This document shows, one piece after another, positions 44,898 to 53,103 of a stretch of DNA of 64,000 nt (positions within the stretch are counted from its first letter, which is position 1; the number at the start of each line of letters is the position of its first letter). The stretch comes from Streptomyces sp. WAC05374. Its GTDB lineage: Bacteria; Actinomycetota; Actinomycetes; Streptomycetales; Streptomycetaceae. Below the pieces are notes generated by a model. It was not told the DNA's origin and ran no database searches. It was given only the letters and a program-made list of their open reading frames with translations. A program made the translations under genes and the position numbers. The stretch lies in the NCBI RefSeq assembly GCF_004353505.1, contig NZ_SMNQ01000001.1:62001-126000 (forward strand). The letters are read 5' to 3'.

Positions 44898-45701
44898 TCA
44901 GGCGGAGCGGCCCCAGGCGGAGACGAGGGTGTAGCCGAGTTCGTGGGTCCCGCGGGCAGTGAGGTGGTCGATGGCTTTGTCGAAGTCGGCGGCGTCGATG
45001 AGGCCTGTGGCGAGGATCTCGGTGCGCATGGCGGTGAAGGTCAGTTCCCAGAAGCGGGCGGTGTGGCTGTCGGCGCGTACGAGGGGGACGTCGGCTGCCA
45101 TGTCGACGCCGGTCAGGCCCGCGTTGATGAGGGGGGTGGGGTATGCACGGGCGTAGTTCAGGTCGCTGTCCAGGGTGGTGGCCAGCGCACGGTCGTAAGC
45201 CTGGGTGAGGGCGCGTACGGCGGGGTGGGGGGAGGTGGCGGCCATGGTGTTGATGACGTCGCTGACGATGAGGTGGCCGCCGGGGGCGAGCCAGGACACC
45301 AGGCGGGGCAGGACCTCCTCGCGCCGTGGCAGGTGGCAGAGCGTCAGGCGGGCGTGGATGAGATCGAAGCCGGGCTTGGGCAGTTCGTCGTCGCTGGCCG
45401 TGTGGATGTCGGCCCGCCAGATGTGCACCCCGGGGTGGCCGGCTTCGTGCAGCAGGCTGGTGTCGCGGTCGAGGGCGATGACTTCTCCGTCGGGGCCGGA
45501 CTGGTCGGCGAGCCAGGCGGCGACGGTGCCCGGGCCTGCGCCGACGTCCAGACAGCGGCGGCCGGTCAGGGCGCCGAGGTCGGTGATCCGCCGGCGGGGA
45601 TAGGGGTCGAAGACCTCGCCGATCAGGCCGATGCGTTCGCGTTCGAGTGGCTGGTCGAAGCCGTACAGGCGGCTTCCGTATTCCTCTGTCTGCACAGCCA
45701 A
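44898..45701 (-). CDS. class I SAM-dependent methyltransferase
   Basis: A 267-residue enzyme with the Rossmann-type motif I LDVGAGPGTVAAWLA, an acidic end of strand 2 (EVIALDRD) and motif HARLTLCHLPRREEVL. The rest fits the UbiE/Methyltransf_25-like group acting on small molecules. It is divergent from the EgtD-like methyltransferase gene with only about 40 bases between them, so the two may share a promoter region. Substrate unknown. Confidence 0.88.
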   Translation of the reverse strand: MAVQTEEYGSRLYGFDQPLERERIGLIGEVFDPYPRRRITDLGALTGRRCLDVGAGPGTVAAWLADQSGPDGEVIALDRDTSLLHEAGHPGVHIWRADIHTASDDELPKPGFDLIHARLTLCHLPRREEVLPRLVSWLAPGGHLIVSDVINTMAATSPHPAVRALTQAYDRALATTLDSDLNYARAYPTPLINAGLTGVDMAADVPLVRADSHTARFWELTFTAMRTEILATGLIDAADFDKAIDHLTARGTHELGYTLVSAWGRSA

Positions 45702-45740
45702 ACCCTATAGTGACCCTGCGAGTTCGGAAAACTACCATCC

Positions 45741-46724
45741 GTGAGGTTGACGGTGTCGGTGTCCACTTCCCCAGTCCAGCAGGACGCCTTGCTGCATGCC
45801 CGCGTCGAGGTGGCGGAGTGCCTGGGTCAGAGCCCGCCGCACCTGCCTTATCGACTGCTGTGGGACGAGCACAACACCGCGCTCTACGACCGGATCCGCG
45901 AGCAGCCCGAGTACTACCTCAACCGGCTGGAGATGCATCTGCTCCAAGCGCACGCATCCGAGGTGATGGCCGCCAGCGGGGCCCGGACCCTGATCGAGCT
46001 CGGCTCCGGCACCGGGGAGAAGGCGCTGCCGCTGCTGCAGCACATGACCGCCCCGGTCGCCTACCTGCCGGTCGACGTCAGCACCAGCGCGCTGAACCAT
46101 CTGACCGAGCGGCTCCGGCACGCCTCCCCCAGCACCACGGTGCGCGCCGTGGCCGCCGACTTCACCCGTCCGTGGCCGCCCGTGCTGCGCGAGCCGGGCC
46201 GGCGCCCCGTGCTGGTGACCTTTCTTGGCAGCACCCTGGGCAACCTGCTGCCCGCTGAGCGCCACGGCCTGCTGGAGCTACTGGCGGGCAGCCTGCGGCC
46301 AGGAGACGGCCTGCTCCTGGGCGTGCCGCTGCTGCACGACGTAGAGGTGATGGTCTCCGCCTACCGCGACGCCGCCGGGCTCATGGAGGCGTTCTACCTT
46401 CACTGCCTTCGCATCCTCAACCGTGACCTGGGCACGGACTTCGACCTGGACGCGTATGCCCACCACGTCGTCTGGGCCGCGCCCTCGCAGCGCGTGGAGA
46501 TCGGCCTGTGTTCGCTCGCCGACCAGACCGTCCTGGTCCCCGGTCCCCCTGCCGGGCGCCGGGTGGTCTTCCCGCGCGGCGAGGTGCTGCGTGCCACCAT
46601 CGCGGTGCGTTTCACCGCCGGCCAGCTCGACGATGAGCTGGCGGCACGCGGCTTTGAGCCCCTTCGCCACCTGCCGGATCCCACCAGCCGATACATGCTG
46701 TTGCTCGCCCGCCTCCGGGGATGA
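45741..46724 (+). CDS. EgtD-family (histidine-type) methyltransferase
   Basis: A 327-residue protein of the Methyltransf_33/EgtD family: LGSGTGEKALPLLQ (SAM binding), PVDVSTSAL, FLGSTLGNL, AYRDAAG and LRILNRDLGTDFDLDA are all in place. EgtD makes N-trimethylhistidine for ergothioneine. The C-terminal E-x-S pair that binds the histidine amino group in EgtD appears here as T-x-A (RATIAVRF), and the substrate may differ. No other ergothioneine gene is nearby. The start is GTG 45741 or one of two in-frame GTGs just after it. Confidence 0.8.
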   Translation: MRLTVSVSTSPVQQDALLHARVEVAECLGQSPPHLPYRLLWDEHNTALYDRIREQPEYYLNRLEMHLLQAHASEVMAASGARTLIELGSGTGEKALPLLQHMTAPVAYLPVDVSTSALNHLTERLRHASPSTTVRAVAADFTRPWPPVLREPGRRPVLVTFLGSTLGNLLPAERHGLLELLAGSLRPGDGLLLGVPLLHDVEVMVSAYRDAAGLMEAFYLHCLRILNRDLGTDFDLDAYAHHVVWAAPSQRVEIGLCSLADQTVLVPGPPAGRRVVFPRGEVLRATIAVRFTAGQLDDELAARGFEPLRHLPDPTSRYMLLLARLRG

Positions 46725-46898
46725 CACCCACACGGAAGGGGGCCACGGTCACGGTCGTGGTGGTGAAGGCACGGCCGAGCACGTTTTCATGAGATGAATC
46801 GGCTGATCGCGTGATCGGAGCCGGATCGGCTGGCTCTGTCCGCAGAGACACGGAAAGATCCACTATGACCCGTCCCCCCACACCTGCCTGAGGTAGTG

Positions 46899-47447
46899 AT
46901 GACGACAACGACCGATCTGCGGACCCGTAAGTTCAACCGCTTTTTCGACCTCCTGGACACCGACCGCAACGGCTACATCGAGCCCGCAGACTGGGCCAGG
47001 ACCGCCCAGAAGTTCGCCTCGGCCTTCGGCCACGCCGAGGACTCCGCCCAGGCCACGGCACTCCACGAGGCCTACCAGCGGGTCCACCGCAACATCGTCG
47101 CGGACATGGACAACGATGGCGACGGGCGGGTCAGCCGGCAGGAGTTCCACGACGGGCTCCACCGCCACGTCGCCGACCTCAGCCTCCTCGACAAGACGTT
47201 CCGCCCCGCGCTCGACGCCGAATTCGACACCGCCGACATCAACGGCGACGGCGTCCTTCACGGCGAGGAGATCGACCGCATCTGGAAAGCGTGGGGCATG
47301 TCCGAGGACGCGAAGACCGCGATGGAGCAGATGGACCGCGACGGAGACGGCCGCATCAACCGCGACGAGTACTACGCCACCTGGCGCGAGTACCTTGCCA
47401 GCGAAGACCCCGACGCCCCCGGCAGCTTGCTCCTCGGACATCCCTAG
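46899..47447 (+). CDS. EF-hand calcium-binding protein
   Basis: A 182-residue protein with four EF-hand loops: DTDRNGYIEPADW, DNDGDGRVSRQEF, DINGDGVLHGEEI and DRDGDGRINRDEY, all with good ligand positions. It resembles calerythrin/sarcoplasmic calcium-binding proteins of actinobacteria, which buffer or sense calcium. ATG 46899 has GAGGT just upstream; GTG 46896 is a one-codon alternative. Terminator follows. Confidence 0.92.
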   Translation: MTTTTDLRTRKFNRFFDLLDTDRNGYIEPADWARTAQKFASAFGHAEDSAQATALHEAYQRVHRNIVADMDNDGDGRVSRQEFHDGLHRHVADLSLLDKTFRPALDAEFDTADINGDGVLHGEEIDRIWKAWGMSEDAKTAMEQMDRDGDGRINRDEYYATWREYLASEDPDAPGSLLLGHP

Positions 47448-47460
47448 CCAACGACAGCCA

Positions 47461-47490
47461 CCAGGCACCCCGGTGAGGCCCGGGGCCTGG
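47461..47490 (+). terminator. hairpin terminator after EF-hand gene
   Basis: CCAGGC-ACCCCGG pairs with CCCGGGGCCTGG (one bulged base), 13 bases past the stop codon. Confidence 0.65.
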
Positions 47491-47509
47491 CTCAGACACC
47501 AGCCGCAAA

Positions 47510-48132
47510 CTTGCCGGGTGATCAGGTGGCGGATGCGGGACTTGCGGAGCTATCGGCGCAGTTGTTCGCAGTCGATCCCTTATCAGCGTGGAGCTTGGCC
47601 GGACGCCGGCGGCGGGTCCGCGACGGGAGCGGATGGGCGGCATCCCGCGTACGAGCGGTTCCAGGCCGAGGCCATGTGCGTGTTGGCGCCGGAGATGCTC
47701 AGTGGCAGCGGCAGTCCGTTCCGGTCGATGGTGAGGTGAATGTCCGGACCCCGACTTGTCGCGGTCGGTCGGATTCGGTCCGGTCACCGGCCCCTTTCGC
47801 CGTCCGAAGACCGACGGAGTCGATCGCGCGCCACGACCGGTCCAGCTCACCCGGGCACCGAGTTGATCGAGTGCCCGGTGCAGCCACACCTGGTCCCGGC
47901 TCCCCTGGGCGAAGCGCCGGCAGAGCGTGGGGGGGGGAGGCCGGCCGGAGCACCGGCGGCAACTGCCGCCAGATGCAGCCTGAGGTGGCCACGAAAATGA
48001 TCGCCGCTGGGCATTGACGGTCCCCTGCCCGTCGGCAGCCGCCGTCCTGCCGGCGTATGACCTTTGCGGGCGGACCATCCGCCGGCAGCGTCCACAACGC
48101 GTCCTGTGCCAACGCTCGACCAGATCCGTCAT
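47510..48132 (-). pseudogene. IS5-family transposase, degenerate
   Basis: From the start MTDLVE through fragments in several frames: AAIIFVATSGCIWRQLPP, RFAQGSRDQVWLHRAL, LDRSWRAIDSVGLRTAKG, ANTHDGLGLEPLVRG-like and an end near HRRY-type residues. The order matches a nearly full-length IS5 transposase, but at least four frame changes are needed. Dead element. Confidence 0.75.
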
Positions 48133-48150
48133 CCACGGCTCAACGGGCGA

Positions 48151-48730
48151 TCACACCATGAGAAGCGGCCTTGTAGCGGTGTAGCCAGGGGGAGGGATGT
48201 TTGGGACCTTGCGCATCCCCTGCCTGGGGCGTCTTTCGGATCGGGGCAGTGGGTTGGTCGCCCGGCCCTGGGTGCGCCATGGATTGTCCCGGGAAAGTCC
48301 CGGAGCAGTACCGGCTGGCCTACTCGCGTACTTGCCAAGGTCGCTGGCCTGCAGTGCGGCCTTGTCATTGAAGCCGATGACGTAGCCGTCGAGGTCACGG
48401 ATGTAGAACATGCGCTGACCGCTCTCGTCGGTGGTCATCTCCTTGACCACTTCGGCGTGCTGGGAGGCATGCCCGTAGAAGGCATCCAGGTCGTCGATGG
48501 AGAAGTAGAACATGCCGGCGAATCCGAGAGGCTGCTCCCTGAGGACAGGGAGCCAGTTCTTGAGGTCGGCGTTGCGGTAGATCATCGCGCAGAACTCACC
48601 CCTGTAGAGGAGCATGTGGATGTCGTCACCGGGGGCGTGAGGTGCTGGAGTCGGCGTCGAAGCCCAGCTTCTTGTAGAAGGTGAGGCTGGTAGCCGTGTC
48701 GGACACGCTGATACAAGGGACGAAGGGCAC
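48151..48730 (-). pseudogene. VOC (glyoxalase-like) protein, frameshifted
   Basis: GTG 48728-48730 begins PFVPCISVSDTATSLTFYKKLGFDADSSTSRP. One extra C in a CCCCC run near 48632 then shifts the frame away from DDIHMLLYRGEFCAMIYRNADLKNWLPVL...FYFSIDDLDAFYGHASQH...RMFYIRDLDGYVIGFND. Without it this would be a normal ~145-residue vicinal-oxygen-chelate protein with a metal-binding H/E pattern. The extended C-terminal tail past 48260 is not family sequence. Confidence 0.7.
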
Positions 48731-48964
48731 GAAAACTCCTGAGTGGGGGACTTAACCCCGTTGTGTCACGCTGACCTCGAGAGCGCACGCTGGCTGGAGC
48801 CATCGGGATGGCCACGGGGGTGTATGCGCCGACGTACTGCTGCTCCAGGCAGGCACCGTCCTGAATCGCATGCGAAGGCCCGTGCCCCCCCGCTCCAGAG
48901 CACGGATGCGGGCACGGGCCTGACAGGCGCCACCGCGACAGTGGTCGCGGCAGGCGGTTAGTGG

Positions 48965-49765
48965 TCAGGTGTTTCGACGAATGCCCTGGTCGTTGCAGGG
49001 AAGATCGGCAGCACTGTGGTGGGCCAGAAAGTCGCGGGTGGCCTGGCGTTCGGCTTCGGCGATGGCAGTGGGCTGGACATCGACGATACCGCCGAAGGGG
49101 CGGTCGACGTCCCGGATGATGCACAGCGTGGTGGCGAGCAGGGCGGTGATCACGACGAGGGTAATGACCTGGCCCCTGTTGTTGCGGCGGGGGATGCACG
49201 TTCCCAGCGCCACGACGGTGATGGTCAGCGTGGCGAGCAGGAAGTAGAAGATGGCGCTGGGCACGCTCGGGGTGGCCTGGGTGAGGCGTTCCTGTCGTTC
49301 CTCGGAGCGCTTGTTGTCGGCGGCGACCAGCATGCCGAAGGCCGGCTCTCCTTGCAGGGGGCGGAAGGAGTTGCGGAGGTCGGTGGACCAGACGCTGGGG
49401 GCGGGAGAGCCGTCGCCGTCGGCCATGGCGGGCCATTCCTGCGTGCGTACGGCGCGGGCGTAGCAGACGGTGTCCGCTTGGATCCTGGTCTTCTGGGCAG
49501 CGGGCGCATACTCGGCGGCCTCGGTGATCTGGTCGACGGCGCGGGCTTCGCCGCGGGCGGCGACCTCCGCCTTGCCGTAGGAGCCGGTGGCGGTGACCAT
49601 GACGAAGGCGAGCAGCAGTACGGTCAGCGTCAGCAGCGGGCCGACGAGGTCCTTCACGGCCATTCCGGTGTCGTCGTCCTCGCTGAGGAGCCGGGGGCGC
49701 AGAAAGCGGTTGGCGGCGAGGCCGGCGAGCAGGGCTGCGGCAACGACGACGATGACGAGGACCAC
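48965..49765 (-). CDS. DUF4239 membrane protein
   Basis: A 266-residue protein with hydrophobic segments at the N-terminus (VIVVVAAALLAGLAANRF), near 45-60 (LLTLTVLLLAFVMVTAT), and two late ones (AIFYFLLATLTITVVALG; VITLVVITALLATTLCI). It contains the DVDRPFGGIVDVQP motif near the end that I associate with DUF4239/bestrophin-like proteins. An ion-channel role is speculative. Intact frame. Confidence 0.8.
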   Translation of the reverse strand: MVLVIVVVAAALLAGLAANRFLRPRLLSEDDDTGMAVKDLVGPLLTLTVLLLAFVMVTATGSYGKAEVAARGEARAVDQITEAAEYAPAAQKTRIQADTVCYARAVRTQEWPAMADGDGSPAPSVWSTDLRNSFRPLQGEPAFGMLVAADNKRSEERQERLTQATPSVPSAIFYFLLATLTITVVALGTCIPRRNNRGQVITLVVITALLATTLCIIRDVDRPFGGIVDVQPTAIAEAERQATRDFLAHHSAADLPCNDQGIRRNT

Positions 49766-49975
49766 GGGCGGCTACCTCCGGAGGCGAAATCGGGTGTGAG
49801 CCCCGGTGCCAGGGGCGCCGCGATCATGTCCCGCGCCCCGTACCGCCCGGAACAGCGGAAACGTCTCCTCACCCCCGAACGAGCGACCACGTCACTGCGG
49901 AGAGCCGCCTGCGGCCGCTGGTCTGTGCCGACACCACGCCGTCCGCCTCCCAGCGACTCGGGTCCGGAAGGCCAC

Positions 49976-50249
49976 GGCGGATGGAGGCGAGGACTGCCTG
50001 CGCATTCTCATCGCCCTCCGCACCGCCATGGTTCAGGGCACGCGCTTGCTGGTGATCGACTCGGTACTGCCCGACGACGGTACCCCGCACCCGGCCATCG
50101 CCCTGGACATCGTCATGCTGATAACCCTCCAGGAATGCGAGCGCACCGCCGCCGCATTCGAAGACCTGCTTGGCCGCTCCGGGTTCCGCCTCCCCCGCCT
50201 CGTGCCGACACCGGCCCTGACCTCGATCCTTGAAGCCGAAGCCGTCTGA
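49976..50249 (+). pseudogene. O-methyltransferase C-terminal fragment
   Basis: GEDCLRILIALRTAMVQGTRLLVIDSVLPDDGTPHPAIALDIVMLITLQECERTAAAFEDLLGRSGFRL is the typical end of a family 2 O-methyltransferase of secondary metabolism, including the SAM-site strand and the final helix. Everything before 'EDC' is missing or out of frame. Confidence 0.65.
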
Positions 50250-50551
50250 CCCCAGCAGCGGCCCTCTACAGCGCGACTGAAGCGAGGCGAATGCCGCGGG
50301 AGAATGCCCGGATCCGCATCGGCGCGGGCGGGGCATGCAGAGAAGGCGCCGGTGCGGACCGTTTTCTTCAGCGGCCGGGTGAGACGGTGGGGCATCGGCG
50401 TGATCGAGCTCCAGGCCAGGTGCGCTTCGCTGTGCTGGGGAGTCGCGGACGATCCGGCGGCCGCCTGATCCAGTTGATGGCGCGCTCACCTCTTGGGCAG
50501 GATCTGGAAGCCCTTCTGTCCCCTGGGTCTGATGACGGGCGGTACGTCGCC
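50250..50551. other. spacer without a visible gene
   Basis: I see no supported coding region, RNA or strong hairpin here. Confidence 0.3.
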
Positions 50552-51017
50552 TCACGCTCGGCGCGGGGCGGGTGGCTCGCCCCAGGGTGCCTCCAGCGCC
50601 GTGCGCAGGGCATCGGCGCTCTCGCTGCCGATCCGCTCGCCGAGCTGCTCTTCCAGCCGTTCGAGGATGAGGCCGGCCTGGCGGTGTGCACGTTCCCCTT
50701 CCGCGGTGCGCCGGATCAGGCGCTGCCGGGCGGAGGTGGGGTTGGGGGTTTGTGCGAGCAGTCCGGCGGCGACCAGGCCGTGCACGGCCTGGTGCGCGTT
50801 CTGCCGGGCGACGCCCATGCGTCGGGCCAGCTCCGAGATTGTGGTGCCCTGGTCGTCCAGCATGGCGAAGAGCTGTGCCTGTGTCGGGGACACGGGGGTG
50901 GCTCCGCCTGCTTCCAGGGCTGCCAGCAGCCCCAGGTCGGCGCCCCCGCCGAGCCACTCGGTCTGCCCGCCGAACCAGTCATCCCGGACCGTCACAAGTT
51001 CGCCAGCGTTCGTCATG
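50552..51017 (-). CDS. MarR-family transcriptional regulator
   Basis: About 154 residues from ATG 51015-51017. Helix-turn-helix: LFAMLDDQGTTISELARRMGVARQNAHQAVHGLVAAGLL, followed by a wing (PNPTSARQRLIRRTAEG) and a C-terminal dimer helix. It resembles regulators that sit beside oxidoreductase or methyltransferase genes. No obvious operator is next to it, and the neighbour upstream is a small unassigned ORF. Confidence 0.85.
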
Positions 51018-51117
51018 ATCCAGTTTCCCGCCGGCGACTCCCAGGTCGCCCAGTTCGCCTGACGGGCGGGACCCGGTCCGCGGGGCCGGTGCCACCCCGT
51101 CCGGAAGTCCCGCATTC

Positions 51118-51424
51118 CAGCGCCGCCGCTGTGGCGGGCCGGTGAACAACCGGCAGCGCCTTAAGCCCCAGCGACAGGGCGGAAGCGAGAGAAAACGCGT
51201 GAACCGCCCGGGGGGCGAACGCCGTCACCGGCTCGACCACCCGCCCAAGGCCGCCGTCGCCCTCGTACGCGAGGCCGCCGACGGAACGCTCCGGGTGCCC
51301 CGCATCGCCCGCCAACTGCGTGACTGACCAGCATCTGAACCACGCCCGAAAAGCCGGCCGGCACGGAGAGCAGGCATTCAGGAGGGGTACACGGCTGGTC
51401 CTCCTCCCACCCCCAGGTCCCGGT
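51118..51424. other. gap with one small doubtful ORF
   Basis: A plus-strand frame at 51199-51327 (GTG start) reads NRPGGERRHRLDHPPKAAVALVREAADGTLRVPRIARQLRD. It could be a tiny basic protein but lacks a good ribosome binding site. Nothing else seen. Confidence 0.25.
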
Positions 51425-51453
51425 CGCATCACCCCCGCGTCGGCGGGGAACAC
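51425..51453 (-). repeat. solitary type I-E CRISPR-like repeat
   Basis: The minus strand reads GTGTTCCCCGCCGACGCGGG followed by GGTGATGCG. This is 29 bases with the GTGTTCCCCGC start and internal CCCCGC/GCGGGG stem of type I-E repeats. There is no second copy at the expected ~61-base spacing on either side and no cas gene in the window, so this is not an array. Confidence 0.45.
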
Positions 51454-51854
51454 CCGACACCTGACACAGAAGCGAAACGCACGAATCCGGCGATGCGCGG
51501 GCTGAACGTCAGCGCACACTGCTCGCTGAGCGCCGACCGCACGCCCGCTGCCACATCGGCGTCCGGTTCGCCGAAGACCTCGAAGCGCTCCACCTGGCAG
51601 TGCTTCATCACCTCTTGGATGTATGGGTCCGCCAGCCTCCAGTGGAGGCGGACCGCGTCGGAATCCTGATAGAGCTGGAAGCTGTGAGCGAGCATCCGCT
51701 CCTCGTCCAGGAAGGTCTCCACCATCATCTGCGGCCCGTGCTGCTCTGCGAACGCCACGGCCCTGGCAATCGCGTCACGGAACCCCTCCAGGTGACCGTC
51801 AGTGATGCGCATGGTGTTCCGAAAGAGGAGAACCGTCGAGTCGTGAGTGGTCAT
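51429..51854 (-). CDS. antibiotic-biosynthesis-monooxygenase-like protein, replaced C-terminus
   Basis: About 141 residues from ATG 51852-51854. The N-terminal ~110 residues (STVLLFRNTMRITDGHLEGFRDAIARAVAFAEQHGPQMMVETFLDEERMLAHSFQLYQDSDAVRLHWRLADP) look like a dimeric ferredoxin-like ABM fold that oxidises small molecules without cofactor. The last ~12 residues are read from the CRISPR-like repeat at 51425-51453, so the original end was probably lost at about 51475. A MerR/SoxR-type operator lies just upstream. Confidence 0.65.
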   Translation of the reverse strand: MTTHDSTVLLFRNTMRITDGHLEGFRDAIARAVAFAEQHGPQMMVETFLDEERMLAHSFQLYQDSDAVRLHWRLADPYIQEVMKHCQVERFEVFGEPDADVAAGVRSALSEQCALTFSPRIAGFVRFASVSGVGCSPPTRG

Positions 51855-51870
51855 GCACTCCACCATCGCT

Positions 51871-51888
51871 CCTCAACCATGGTTGAGG
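51871..51888 (-). promoter_or_regulatory. MerR/SoxR-type operator-promoter
   Basis: A perfect 18-bp palindrome, CCTCAACCATGGTTGAGG. On the minus strand TTGACC overlaps its left edge and GATGGT lies exactly 19 bases further. This is the overlong spacer typical of MerR-family promoters, and CCTCAA...TTGAGG resembles the SoxR box. It precedes the monooxygenase-like gene by 17 bases. The regulator is not in the window. Confidence 0.65.
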
Positions 51889-52391
51889 TCAAGCGTGGAG
51901 AATCCCGGCGCGCTCTTCAACCTTCGGCGACGCACCGCTCAGGCAAGATGCCGACAGTGACGCCGCACGGCTGCGCTGCCTCAGCTCCCGGTTCAACTGC
52001 GTCATCACGGACCCAACGCTGGTCCAACCTCGGTGGCAGATGGTCCAGGTCCGCTGACACCGGGCAACGGAGCGCAGAGCTCGAAAACGATCGCGAACGA
52101 GGGGGCAACCATCGGCACCGCCATGGCCGGCGGCATTGCCGCGTGCGTCGTCTGACCGCGCGCCATACGGTTCCATACGGTTACGGACCTGTCCGCCGTA
52201 GTCGAGGTACTCCGCCCGCCGTGCGTCAGGATGTCCGCGGCGGCACCCTTGTTGATGAGCCGGAACAACGGCTCGGTGCCCGCCCCCGGGATGCGGGCGC
52301 ACAGCACGACGGTCAGCGCATCGGGGACGTCGGAGCGGGCGGGACGTGAGGTGATCGAGAAGGCTCCAGCCCCGCCCGACGTGGCGACGCA
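51889..52391. other. relic region, minus-strand coding trace
   Basis: On the minus strand 52200-52340 reads DALTVVLCARIPGAGTEPLFRLINKGAAADILTHGG, which looks like true coding sequence, but it lacks a start and breaks up leftward. No family recognised. Confidence 0.3.
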
Positions 52392-52577
52392 TCACGTGCC
52401 CTCCCGGTAGGCGCTGATGGCGGGCGGGGCGCCGGGCAGACGGGGCAGCGAGTCCTCGCAGGTCGCCGCGTCGAGGGCGTCCAGGCTCTTACCCGTCTCC
52501 GCGGCGCGCCCGCTCATCACGCGGACGACCGGAGTCGTGCTGGGGTCGCTCCGCAGGTCGGCGTGCGCCCCCACCAC
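52392..52577 (-). pseudogene. short C-terminal relic
   Basis: The frame ending at 52392 reads RVMSGRAAETGKSLDALDAATCEDSLPRLPGAPPAISAYREGT. Gene-like, but too short and without a clear start. It may be the 3' end of a lost gene. Confidence 0.3.
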
Positions 52578-52655
52578 CCTGCCCGGCCCCTTCCCGTCCA
52601 GCTCGGCACCGACGTCCGAGGGGTGAGCTCAAGGGCAGGCCCCGACGGAATCGGT

Positions 52656-53030
52656 TCACATTCCGTGTGTCGCGAGGCAGAAAGGATGACCCGCCGGATC
52701 AAGGAGCACTCGCCACACGTCGGGCTGTGGTTGGAAGGAGGGCAGGGCGGCGCCCAGGGCAAGCATCCTCTCCTGGGCGGCGTCCAGGTCGTCGACGCCC
52801 AGTTCGAGGTGGGCCTGCTTGCTGTGGGTGGGGTCGGGCCAGGCTGGGGGCTGGAAGCCCTCCTGGCGGATGAAGCCGAGCCCGGGGGCACCTGCCCGTC
52901 CCAGCAGGACATAGTCGTCGCTGCGGTACAGCACAGGCAGTCCCAGGGCTTCGCCGTAAAAGCGGGCCAGTTCAGCCGGGTCGGCGCAGTCGAAGTCGAC
53001 CGAAAGCATACGGATCTGCGGGGTGTTCAT
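52656..53030 (-). CDS. VOC family protein
   Basis: A 124-residue protein of the vicinal-oxygen-chelate superfamily with two beta-alpha-beta-beta-beta modules: IRMLSVDFDCADPAELARFYGEALGLPV and AHLELGVDDLDAAQERMLALGA, ending VLLDPAGHPFCLA. Glyoxalase-like or drug-binding members look like this, and the substrate cannot be read. It is divergent from the WYL regulator across 65 bases and is its likely target. Confidence 0.85.
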   Translation of the reverse strand: MNTPQIRMLSVDFDCADPAELARFYGEALGLPVLYRSDDYVLLGRAGAPGLGFIRQEGFQPPAWPDPTHSKQAHLELGVDDLDAAQERMLALGAALPSFQPQPDVWRVLLDPAGHPFCLATHGM

Positions 53031-53085
53031 GGGACGGGACCGTAGGGCATGACCCGGACAGCCCTTGTCCTAGTCGTACGCAAGA

Positions 53086-53103
53086 CTGATCAATTGTGAT
53101 CAG
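53086..53103. promoter_or_regulatory. inverted repeat overlapping the WYL gene start
   Basis: CTGATCA (53086-53092) and TGATCAG (53097-53103) form a perfect inverted repeat with a four-base spacer that includes the regulator's GTG start (53096). Suggests autoregulation and control of the divergent VOC gene. Confidence 0.55.

Noticed and set aside
51425..51453. CRISPR array
   Set aside because: Only one repeat-like unit; no second repeat at the expected spacing and no cas genes.
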